From NCBI GenBank assembly GCA_016938735.1, contig JAFGUB010000052.1, forward strand, positions 103,748 through 167,747: a stretch of DNA of 64,000 bases, read 5' to 3'. Shown one piece after another: positions 26,371-36,175 of the stretch. The first letter of the stretch is position 1. Every line of letters starts with the position of its first letter. A program made the translations under genes and the position numbers. Under the pieces are notes generated by a model, which had not been told where the DNA came from, searched no databases, and worked only from the letters and a program-made list of their open reading frames with translations. This DNA comes from Campylobacterales bacterium (GTDB lineage: Bacteria; Campylobacterota; Campylobacteria; Campylobacterales; Sulfurimonadaceae).

Positions 26371-26661
26371 CTAGTCGTGTCTTGTATCACGCTCAAGCTC
26401 TTTAAGCTCGAAATACTCTTTTTGGAGCCCCGCGTTTTGCGTCTTGAGCCGCTCTACCTCCTCTTGCAAGTAGAGCTCATACTCCTGCAGTCCCAAAAGG
26501 ACTTCCAGGGAGTTTTCACCGAAAAGCAAAACTCCGATAAAAACCCCCAACCCCGTCACACTTGCAAGCGCGAGGATAAACTTTCCCCAAGACAACCCAA
26601 GATAGCGTTGCGGTAGACTCTCTCGCCGCTCTATGCCTGTATAAAAGTCATCATCTTGCAT
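26371..26661 (-). CDS. FtsB/DivIC-like septum-formation protein
   Basis: A 96-residue protein with a short cytoplasmic N-terminus, one TM segment (about 27-46) and a coiled coil (YELYLQEEVERLKTQNAGLQ), the standard layout of FtsB/DivIC. It lies 17 bases after eno, a conserved eno-ftsB association. Probably part of the divisome. Confidence 0.8.
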   Translation of the reverse strand: MQDDDFYTGIERRESLPQRYLGLSWGKFILALASVTGLGVFIGVLLFGENSLEVLLGLQEYELYLQEEVERLKTQNAGLQKEYFELKELERDTRHD

Positions 26662-26678
26662 CCGTACGCTTCAGATTC

Positions 26679-28984
<2,306 letters not shown>

Positions 28985-29156
28985 GATGATCCTTGTTGAT
29001 GGCAAATAGTGACGTCCATTGTATGTCATTTTGAAATAGCCTATAAAAAACATTTCAAAATGACATATTTATCAACCTTGCGACGCCCTTGAGCTGGGTA
29101 TAATTTTAGCCGTTCTTGGCTAAAATGAATCGATTTTTTCCAAAGAAGCAGCCTAC

Positions 29157-30020
29157 GTGAAAACCATCCAGATCGCCCACTCTCCCGATGCCGACGACAT
29201 CTTTATGTACTACGCCATCAAATTTGGATGGGTGGGTATGAAGGGTCTGCATTTTGAGAATCAAGCACTCGACATCGAAACACTTAATGTCGAAGCGCTC
29301 AAAGGTACTTATGACGCCAGCGCCATCAGTTTTGCCCTCTATCCCCATATCAAAAACGACTATGCCCTACTGCGTACGGCGGTAAGTTTTGGCGAGGGTT
29401 ACGGCCCAAAGCTCATCAAACGCAAAGGCGAAAAGCTCAAGCGCAACTTCAAAGTAGCCCTCAGCGGCCGCTATACCACCAACGCCATGCTCTTTCGCAT
29501 CGCCTATCCCCATGCACGCATCGTCTATATAAACTTTCTTGAGATCGAAGATGCCGTGCTTGAGGGTCGGGTGGACGCAGGTGTATTGATCCACGAAAGC
29601 ATTCTGACCTACCATGACGCGCTTGAGGTTGAGCGTGAACTTTGGGAAATATGGCAGGAGCTTAGCGGCGGCGGCTTGCCACTGCCGCTGGGGGGCATGG
29701 CACTGCGCCGCTCCATGCCGCTGAGCCGCGCCATTGATCTTGAAGCGATGCTCACCCAAGCCGTGCGCGTCGCGCGTGAGCACAAAGAGACGCTGAGCCG
29801 AATGCTGCTGGAGCGCGATCTGGTGCGCATCGACGCCGCGACTTTGGAACGCTATCTGGAGCTCTACGCCAACGACGACTCCATCACGCTCAGCCCCTTG
29901 CAACTTCAAGCCATCGACACTCTCTATGCCCTTGGATTCCAACACGGATTCTACGCAGAACCCTTACATGTAAGCGACTATCTCATCCCCACGCACTACG
30001 CTGCGTTAAGGCAGAGCTGA
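29157..30020 (+). CDS. mqnD: 1,4-dihydroxy-6-naphthoate synthase-like protein (MqnD)
   Basis: A 287-residue periplasmic-binding-fold enzyme of the futalosine menaquinone pathway: AHSPDADDIFMYYA at the N-terminus, DASAISFALYPH and LSGRYTTNAML are typical for MqnD/MqnA, and the conserved His of GVLIHESILTY near 145 is the catalytic base position in MqnD. GTG start. The stop overlaps the fliQ start (TGATG). Contains a palindrome (29964, Leu-His-Val). Confidence 0.88.
   Translation: MKTIQIAHSPDADDIFMYYAIKFGWVGMKGLHFENQALDIETLNVEALKGTYDASAISFALYPHIKNDYALLRTAVSFGEGYGPKLIKRKGEKLKRNFKVALSGRYTTNAMLFRIAYPHARIVYINFLEIEDAVLEGRVDAGVLIHESILTYHDALEVERELWEIWQELSGGGLPLPLGGMALRRSMPLSRAIDLEAMLTQAVRVAREHKETLSRMLLERDLVRIDAATLERYLELYANDDSITLSPLQLQAIDTLYALGFQHGFYAEPLHVSDYLIPTHYAALRQS
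29964..29973. repeat. TTACATGTAA copy in mqnD
   Basis: Exact palindrome, read as Leu-His-Val (PLHVSDY). Confidence 0.95.
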
Positions 30021-30286
30021 TGGAAGGCGAACTCGTCGCACTGGGGGTTGATACCTTCAAAATCGCGCTGATGCTCGCACTGCCCGGCCTGCTTGTAGGG
30101 ATGTTTATGGGGCTGGCCGTGAGTATCTTTCAAGCCACTACCCAGATTAACGAAATGACCCTCAGCTTCATCCCCAAAATCATCGCGGTCGTCATCGTTA
30201 TCATCCTCACGATGCCGTGGATGCTTAACGAGATTCAGGACTTCACGATCAACGTGTTCAACCTGATTCCGGAATTTGTGAAGTGA
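30020..30286 (+). CDS. fliQ: Flagellar export protein FliQ
   Basis: An 88-residue export-gate component with two TM helices (about 13-36 and 50-74) and the family core GLLVGMFMGLAVSIFQATTQ, INEMTLSFIPKI. It indicates a flagellated organism. It is sandwiched between mqnD (TGATG) and murB (overlap of four bases), not in a flagellar operon here. Confidence 0.95.
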   Translation: MEGELVALGVDTFKIALMLALPGLLVGMFMGLAVSIFQATTQINEMTLSFIPKIIAVVIVIILTMPWMLNEIQDFTINVFNLIPEFVK

Positions 30287-31080
30287 CCAAAAGCGTCAAT
30301 CTTGCGCATCTGAGCTCGATTGGCATCGGCCCCGTCGCTGAAGTCAGCCTGCTTGATAGTATCGCGCCCGCGCCAAAAGGGGCATTTTTACTCGGCGCGT
30401 GCAACAACCTGCTCATCGCCCCGCACACTCCGCCGCTGTGTATGCTCTCCAAAACCTTCGATTTTATCCGTCTCGACGATGACGGGGCCTTACATGTAGG
30501 CGCGGCCACACCCGGCGGACGGGTGGTATCTTTTTGCAAAAAGCACGATCTGGGCGGCTTCGAGTTTCTCTCCCATCTGCCCGGCACCCTCGGCGGGATG
30601 CTCAAAATGAACGCGGGGCTAAAGGAGTGGGAGATCTTCAATAGCATCATAGAGCTACGCACGGCCGGCGGATGGATTCCCAAAAGCGCCATTGAGCACG
30701 GCTATCGGCGCACGGCCATCAATGAGGCGGTTTTTGAAGCCCGCTTTACATGTAAGGGGGGATTCTCCGGCGCACTCATCGACGCCTTTGCCGCTATGCG
30801 TGCCAATCAGCCCAAAAACCCCAGTGCGGGGAGCTGTTTTAAAAATCCGCCGGGTGATTATGCGGGACGGCTTATCGAAGCGGTCGGTCTGAAGGGGGTG
30901 CGGGAAGGGGCTATGGCGTTTAGCGAGCTGCACGCCAATTTTCTGATCAACCTCGGCGGCGGCACGTTTGATGAAGCGATGCGCCTGATTCGTAGCGCCG
31001 AAACGCGCGTGTTTGAGCGCTTCGGCGTCCGGCTAGAGCGGGAGATTATCGTCGTGGCGGAGTCGGAATCGGATGGTTAG
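30283..31080 (+). CDS. murB: UDP-N-acetylenolpyruvoylglucosamine reductase
   Basis: A 265-residue FAD enzyme of peptidoglycan precursor synthesis. FAD-site Leu-Gly-Gly-type block [20 protein letters not shown]; catalytic Ser in [12 protein letters not shown]; final Glu in the C-terminus. It is shorter than type I MurB, as in other Campylobacterota. GTG start overlaps fliQ. Two palindromes: exact at 30746 (Thr-Cys-Lys) and a near match at 30490 (Leu-His-Val). Ends overlapping the convergent trpB by 35 bases. Confidence 0.93.
   Translation: MTKSVNLAHLSSIGIGPVAEVSLLDSIAPAPKGAFLLGACNNLLIAPHTPPLCMLSKTFDFIRLDDDGALHVGAATPGGRVVSFCKKHDLGGFEFLSHLPGTLGGMLKMNAGLKEWEIFNSIIELRTAGGWIPKSAIEHGYRRTAINEAVFEARFTCKGGFSGALIDAFAAMRANQPKNPSAGSCFKNPPGDYAGRLIEAVGLKGVREGAMAFSELHANFLINLGGGTFDEAMRLIRSAETRVFERFGVRLEREIIVVAESESDG
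30746..30755. repeat. TTACATGTAA copy in murB
   Basis: Exact palindrome, read as Thr-Cys-Lys (RFTCKGG). Confidence 0.95.
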
Positions 31081-32260
31081 CGATCACGAAGTCGATATCT
31101 TTGTCACCGCGACCGCTGAGATTGACCAAAATAGCGTCTGAGGGATTTTGGGCGGCCAATTTCATGGCATACGCCACCGCGTGCGCCGATTCAAGTGCAG
31201 GGATGATTCCCTCAAGCTGCGAGAGTTTGTAAAACGCATCGACGGCTTCGGCGTCGTTACATGTACCCACGGTGGAGCGTCCGATATCACGCAGATAGGC
31301 GTGCTCCGGGCCGACGGAGGGGTAGTCGATGCCTGAGCCTATGGAGTAAACGGGCGCGGGATTACCTTCGGCATCTTTAAGCATGATAGAGCGAAAACCG
31401 TGCATGATCCCCTCTTCGCCATAGGTGAGCGTCGCAGCGTGATCGCCTAGAGCGGTGCCGCGTCCCAGCGGCTCTACGCCGTGCAGCGCCACCGGATCTT
31501 CGATGAAGGCGGAAAAAAGTCCCATCGCATTGCTTCCGCCACCCACACACGCGACCGCGTGATCGGGCAGTACCCCCGTCATCTCCAAAAACTGCGCCTT
31601 GGCTTCAAAACCTACTACGCTTTGAAAATCGCGTACCATCTTGGGAAACGGATGCGGCCCCACCACGCTGCCGATGGCGTAAATCGCCGTATCGGTCTGA
31701 GAGAGATACGATTCAAAAGCCGAATCCACCGCCTCTTTGAGCGTTTTAAGCCCGTGCGTCGCCGGTACCACGGTCGCACCCAGAATCTTCATGCGCACCA
31801 CGTTGGGATGCTCCTTGGCAATGTCCACCTCGCCCATGTGAATCTCGCACTCTAGCCCGAAATAGGCCGCAGCGGTTGCGAGCGCCACACCGTGCTGCCC
31901 CGCGCCGGTCTCGGCGATCAGCTTCTTTTTGCCCAGATGCTTGGCGATCAGCGCTTCGGCCATGCAGTGGTTGAGCTTGTGCGCACCCGTGTGGTTAAGG
32001 TCTTCGCGTTTGAGGTAGATCTGTCCGCCACCGCAAAAGTCGCTCAGGTTTTTGGCATGATACACCGGCGTCGGTCGCCCTTGATAGTGCTTGCGGATGG
32101 TGGCAAGTTCGTGACGAAAAGCGTGCGATTTGGAGAGTTTGTCGTACGCCGCCGTAATCTCCGCAAAAGGTTTTTCAAGCTGGGGCGGCAAAAACGCTCC
32201 GCCGTATTTGCCGAAAAAACCCTCCTCATCGGGGGTGGTTGCGAGATAGGATTTTTGCAT
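31046..32260 (-). CDS. trpB: Tryptophan synthase beta chain
   Basis: A 404-residue PLP enzyme joining indole and serine. PLP Lys is in [16 protein letters not shown] (residue about 90), catalytic Glu in [11 protein letters not shown], phosphate loop GGGSNAMG, and the ESAHAVAYA block near the C-terminus. No trpA follows, so it stands alone here. ATG at 32260 after AAAGGAG. A near-match palindrome (31257) is read as Thr-Cys-Asn. Confidence 0.96.
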   Translation of the reverse strand: MQKSYLATTPDEEGFFGKYGGAFLPPQLEKPFAEITAAYDKLSKSHAFRHELATIRKHYQGRPTPVYHAKNLSDFCGGGQIYLKREDLNHTGAHKLNHCMAEALIAKHLGKKKLIAETGAGQHGVALATAAAYFGLECEIHMGEVDIAKEHPNVVRMKILGATVVPATHGLKTLKEAVDSAFESYLSQTDTAIYAIGSVVGPHPFPKMVRDFQSVVGFEAKAQFLEMTGVLPDHAVACVGGGSNAMGLFSAFIEDPVALHGVEPLGRGTALGDHAATLTYGEEGIMHGFRSIMLKDAEGNPAPVYSIGSGIDYPSVGPEHAYLRDIGRSTVGTCNDAEAVDAFYKLSQLEGIIPALESAHAVAYAMKLAAQNPSDAILVNLSGRGDKDIDFVIANHPIPTPPRR

Positions 32261-32354
32261 CTGGATGCTCCTTTTTGAAGAAAATCTCCGATTCTAGCAC
32301 AGCGGGGCTGAAGGGGCAAAGTGTCGATTTTAATTCAATTTCAACTCATTTATT

Positions 32355-32419
32355 CGTCATTTTGACGTTTTTAATATATTAGCTATTGACTTTATACGTC
32401 ATTTATTCCTATAATGACG
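32355..32419 (+). promoter_or_regulatory. Promoter with CGTCA operator repeats upstream of resolvase-like gene
   Basis: TTGACT (32386-32391) and TATAAT (32410-32415) with an 18-bp spacer form a sigma-70 promoter. Around it lie two inverted repeats of the same half-site: CGTCA-TTT-TGACG at 32355-32367 and CGTCATT-N9-AATGACG at 32397-32419, the second covering the -10 box. This layout suggests repression, perhaps by the encoded protein itself. Confidence 0.65.
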
Positions 32420-32453
32420 ATGAAACTACAAATATAAGGAGGTTTGAACACAC

Positions 32454-33095
32454 ATGGTTGTCTCCTATATCAGACCAGATAAACATTTCGATGGAGCCTA
32501 CGATCAACTCAAGATGATTAACGCTTATGCCCGCAGCAAAGACTTGAGTATCGCGCATGAGCTGATCGATCAAACGTCACAAAGCAAAAGGATTGCCGAA
32601 CGCGTCGAGGTGAGCGAATTTTTCCACCAACATGAAAACGGCATTTTGATCGTCTTTGATTCTTGGGTGCTGAGTACTTACATTGAAGACCTTGTCCAGA
32701 TGATCAGTTGTCTCTTTAAGCACAACTACACGATTCATCTGGTCAAACCGGGCGTCGTGATTGACAAGCGCAGCGACGTCATGGTCGTGCTTGGGCTGAT
32801 CGATCAACTGCGCCAAACCCTACAAAACGAATCCAAAAAGGCGATCGGCCGTCCCAAAGGGAGCCGCTCCTCTTCAAAATTCGATAAGTATCTTGACGAT
32901 ATTATTGGCCATTTGCGTGCCGGTAAAAGTGTCAGCGAGATAGCGCGCATCGTCGGTGTGAGCCGCAGCTCGCTTAAAGACTATATTGAATCGCGCGAAC
33001 TGCGTCAGGTAGCGCTAGGCAGCCTCCAGCTTACCCATTCGGACACCTCCGAAGAAGAGCTGATCCAAACCATCAAATGCCTCACCGAACAATAA
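32454..33095 (+). CDS. Resolvase-derived DNA-binding protein, catalytic residues lost
   Basis: A 213-residue protein with the fold and layout of a small serine recombinase: N-terminal resolvase-like domain (1-125), helix E region, hinge IGRPKGS (about 130-137) and a C-terminal HTH (KSVSEIARIVGVSRSSLKDY). The catalytic Ser of the usual YARVS is missing (YIRPD), and the DRLGR block reads FDSWVLS, without its arginines. It is therefore unlikely to cut DNA and probably acts as a regulator. It precedes ccoG by 13 bases. ATG at 32454 follows AAGGAGG with a long spacer. Confidence 0.8.
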   Translation: MVVSYIRPDKHFDGAYDQLKMINAYARSKDLSIAHELIDQTSQSKRIAERVEVSEFFHQHENGILIVFDSWVLSTYIEDLVQMISCLFKHNYTIHLVKPGVVIDKRSDVMVVLGLIDQLRQTLQNESKKAIGRPKGSRSSSKFDKYLDDIIGHLRAGKSVSEIARIVGVSRSSLKDYIESRELRQVALGSLQLTHSDTSEEELIQTIKCLTEQ

Positions 33096-33108
33096 CAAGG
33101 AGAATATC

Positions 33109-34554
33109 ATGAGTGAAGCAATCGTAAAAGGCAAAGCCTACCTGAAGGGGTGGGTCTCATGGCGTATCAAACGCTACTATTTTTTCGCCATCATCACCGC
33201 GCTGGCGCTGATCATTCCGTGGATTCAGATCAACGGCAACCACTTTTTTCTGCTGAGTTTCGACAAGCTCAAGCTCCATCTAATGTTTATCCAGTTTGAT
33301 ATGCAAGAGCTCTATCTGATGCCTTTTTTGTTGATGATTCTCTTCATCGGTATCTTCGGTATCACCGTTTTGGGGGGTCGCGTCTTTTGCGGTTGGGCCT
33401 GTCCTCAGACCATTTTCCGCGTCATTTACCGCGATCTGATCGAAACCAAACTGCTCGGCCTGCGCAAACGCATCGCCAACAAACAGCAAGAGCCTGATTA
33501 CTCCAAACCTGTCAACCAAGTCAAACGTGTGGTCGCCATCTTGCTGTGGACGCTGCTGGCGATGGTTGCGGCTGCTGACTTTTTGTGGTACTTCGTTCCG
33601 CCCGAAGATTTCCTCGCCTATATGGCCAATCCGGACGAACATACCGTTTTAGTAACCACCTTCGCCATTATTGTCGCTTTTTTGGTCGCCGATGTGGTCT
33701 TTATCAAAGAGACCTTCTGCGTCTACGTCTGCCCCTATTCACGGATTCAATCCGTTCTCTACGATGACGACACCGTCATGGCCATCTACGATCCGCATCG
33801 TGGCGGCAATATCTACGACGAACACAAAACCAAACAGTTCACCAAACAAAAATCGCTGCTGGAGGTCAATCCGACGGCTGAATGTACCACTTGTGAAAGC
33901 TGTGTCACGGTCTGTCCGACCCACATCGACATCCGTAAAGGCTTGCAACTTGAGTGTATCAACTGCCTTGAGTGCGTCGATGCCTGTACCAAAGTCATGG
34001 GCAACCTCGGCAAAGAGTCTCTGGTGCGATGGTCAAGCGAAAAAGAGGTAATTGAGCGCGCCGGTAAAACCCACTACTTCCGCCCAAAAATTATCGGCTA
34101 TATCGTTGTATTGCTGATCGTCTCAGCCGTGCTGGCCATGATGGGAAGCGAAAAAGAGTATATGCTGCTCAACGTCAACAAAGAGAACCGTCTCTACAGT
34201 ACGGAGCGCACCATGGAAGGCGCCGTTAAAGTAGACAACTCTTACATCTTCTTGCTGCAAAACACGCTTAACGAGAAGTACACCTACTACTTTGAGGTCA
34301 TCTTGCCCGAAGAGTACAAAGGCTCCATCACCATCGATCGACCGCGCGATCCCTTCGTTGTTGAGCCTGGTGTCAAGAAAAAAACCATCGTCACCCTCTC
34401 AACCACCGACGAACTGGTCAAAGACGACCGCAAAGATACGGTCATTCCGATCACGATCAAAGCCTATGCGCTTGAAGACAAAGAGAAAGTGGTTGTTATC
34501 CGCCACTCCACCTTCACCTATCCACGCTACGACATTATTCAAAATGTCCAGTAG
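33109..34554 (+). CDS. ccoG: Cytochrome oxidase accessory protein CcoG (RdxA/FixG)
   Basis: A 481-residue membrane protein that delivers copper in reduced form for assembly of cbb3 oxidase. Five TM segments; CxxxCP site in VFCGWACPQTIFR; two 4Fe-4S clusters in CTTCESCVTVCPTHID and CINCLECVDACTKVMG; C-terminal Ig-like FixG domain. Start after AAGGAGAATATC. Probably cotranscribed with the resolvase-like regulator. Confidence 0.96.
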   Translation: MSEAIVKGKAYLKGWVSWRIKRYYFFAIITALALIIPWIQINGNHFFLLSFDKLKLHLMFIQFDMQELYLMPFLLMILFIGIFGITVLGGRVFCGWACPQTIFRVIYRDLIETKLLGLRKRIANKQQEPDYSKPVNQVKRVVAILLWTLLAMVAAADFLWYFVPPEDFLAYMANPDEHTVLVTTFAIIVAFLVADVVFIKETFCVYVCPYSRIQSVLYDDDTVMAIYDPHRGGNIYDEHKTKQFTKQKSLLEVNPTAECTTCESCVTVCPTHIDIRKGLQLECINCLECVDACTKVMGNLGKESLVRWSSEKEVIERAGKTHYFRPKIIGYIVVLLIVSAVLAMMGSEKEYMLLNVNKENRLYSTERTMEGAVKVDNSYIFLLQNTLNEKYTYYFEVILPEEYKGSITIDRPRDPFVVEPGVKKKTIVTLSTTDELVKDDRKDTVIPITIKAYALEDKEKVVVIRHSTFTYPRYDIIQNVQ

Positions 34555-34560
34555 CCTCTA

Positions 34561-34587
34561 TCCGGGCGATGCCCGGAAGAGCCTCCT
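34561..34587. terminator. Hairpin between convergent ccoG and HDOD gene
   Basis: Perfect stem TCCGGGC-GAT-GCCCGGA at 34561-34577, followed by AGAGCCTCCTTTAA. The T run is weak, so termination strength is uncertain. The position between converging genes supports it. Confidence 0.5.
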
Positions 34588-34591
34588 TTAA

Positions 34592-36175
34592 TTACTGACC
34601 CAACTGCTTTAACACCGCTTCCAAAATATCCGGCTGGAGCTCCAGCTTTTCCATCGCCTGACGCAAGGGTTTTGGGAGTTCATACGCGACCTCGCCTCGA
34701 ATAGAGACCATCTGATAGACAATATGGTTGGCCCATGCCAGCCGACGGATCTCTAAAGGCGCGCGCTCCGGGCGGTCGCTATAGCGGATCGCATCGATGA
34801 TTCGGCCATCAAGATGCCAGTAGCGCAACAGATCGCTGCTGACAAATGCGATCGAAGTGTGCAAAAAGGTGTGTACGGCGGCATCAGGACCATGCTCCTC
34901 GCAGTAGCGCCTAAATGCCTCCGCTTTACCATAATGCTTCATCTCGCGCGCCACTAAAAGCTGCCCAATATTACCCAAGACGGAGCAACTGCTCAGCACT
35001 CCCAAATCACCTACCGACACTTTGGCATACCAGCGCATCATCAACGCCAACCGCAACTCTACCACTTTGCTAAAAAGCAGCTCGTCGATACCGCATGGGC
35101 TTAGATCATGCTCGCCGATCATACTACGCGAGAGCGACAACACCAGCGCCTTGACGATCCGCTTGCCAAAGGCCGCGACCGCCTGATCGACCGTGGCAAT
35201 ATTGCTCAGCCCATACGAGGGCTTTGCGGCCGCATCAAGCAACATCGCCGAAATAACGGGATCTTGACGGATCACTTTGGCAAGTTCGCGGATCGACGCC
35301 TCCTCGTCGTCACACAGCGCAATGATGCGATAGAGCGACCCGGGTAGCGGCGAGAGCGTTTGAATAAAGTCATGAATTTTACGATGAGTAATAATAGTGC
35401 GGTGACGACCGTAATGCGATGCGGTGACGCTTAGCAGCTCCCGTTTGAGCTCATCGGATCGGATCGGTCTTGCGATGGGATGGGTCACATCGGAAAGCGC
35501 GAGCTTCAGGCGTCGTTTACGGTCAAGATGCTCCAGCGCCACAATCTGCGCCGCCTTAGGAAAGAGCTCGCGGCATAAGGCAGCATGATCAAGCGCTTCT
35601 GCGGCGCTGTTGATAAGGATAATATCGGGAATTTTACTCCGCGCTATGCGTACCAATTCATCGATACGCCTTACATGTATCGCCTCGCGGACAATTTTAG
35701 AGAGGCCAGCAACCACGCGCCTACCCATTGGCTCATCCGCATCAATATAGACAACCGTGCGCTCGCGCAACAGTTCAGCGGGGCTGCGTTCGGGAGTGAG
35801 CGCCGCGATGTCGCTTAAGAGCGCAGGGGCAGGCGTCAATACACAGTCCCTCATCTGCAGCTCCTCGCTCCAGCACACAAACAGCTCATACATACTTCGC
35901 AGCCACTCGATCACTGCCTCATTCACCTCTGTCGTCTGGTTGCGCAGATTACAGAGCAGTTCTTCGGCATTGGAGAAGAGCCGATACATCGGCTCAAGCC
36001 CCAGATATTGGGCAATCGCCTTGTTGCTGTGCAGCGTACGAAAGAGCTCATGCACGGCACCGCCCTCAAGGCCGTTGTGCTTTAGCGCTTCGATTTGATG
36101 CCAAATCGTCTCCAAGCCGTCAGTAAACTGCAGTCTAAACTCTTCAAATATCTCTTCGTCATGACACTTCATCAT
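34592..36175 (-). CDS. Hpt - degenerate receiver - HDOD signalling protein
   Basis: A 527-residue protein with three modules. Residues 1-110 are Hpt-like (RTLHSNKAIAQYLGLEPMYR, with a candidate phospho-His). About 130-255 is a receiver-like domain whose phospho-acceptor position reads ILINSA, Asn instead of Asp, so it is probably not phosphorylated. About 285-480 is an HDOD domain (EASIRELAKVIRQDPVISAM; VLGNIGQLLVA). ATG at 36175 has GGAGG six bases before. It overlaps the end of the GGDEF/EAL-like gene by 17 bases, suggesting one signalling unit. Contains a near-match palindrome (35671). Confidence 0.75.
   Translation of the reverse strand: MMKCHDEEIFEEFRLQFTDGLETIWHQIEALKHNGLEGGAVHELFRTLHSNKAIAQYLGLEPMYRLFSNAEELLCNLRNQTTEVNEAVIEWLRSMYELFVCWSEELQMRDCVLTPAPALLSDIAALTPERSPAELLRERTVVYIDADEPMGRRVVAGLSKIVREAIHVRRIDELVRIARSKIPDIILINSAAEALDHAALCRELFPKAAQIVALEHLDRKRRLKLALSDVTHPIARPIRSDELKRELLSVTASHYGRHRTIITHRKIHDFIQTLSPLPGSLYRIIALCDDEEASIRELAKVIRQDPVISAMLLDAAAKPSYGLSNIATVDQAVAAFGKRIVKALVLSLSRSMIGEHDLSPCGIDELLFSKVVELRLALMMRWYAKVSVGDLGVLSSCSVLGNIGQLLVAREMKHYGKAEAFRRYCEEHGPDAAVHTFLHTSIAFVSSDLLRYWHLDGRIIDAIRYSDRPERAPLEIRRLAWANHIVYQMVSIRGEVAYELPKPLRQAMEKLELQPDILEAVLKQLGQ

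Noticed and set aside
32454..33095. Active site-specific resolvase or invertase
   Set aside because: The catalytic serine and active-site arginines are missing and no inverted recombination sites flank a switchable segment.
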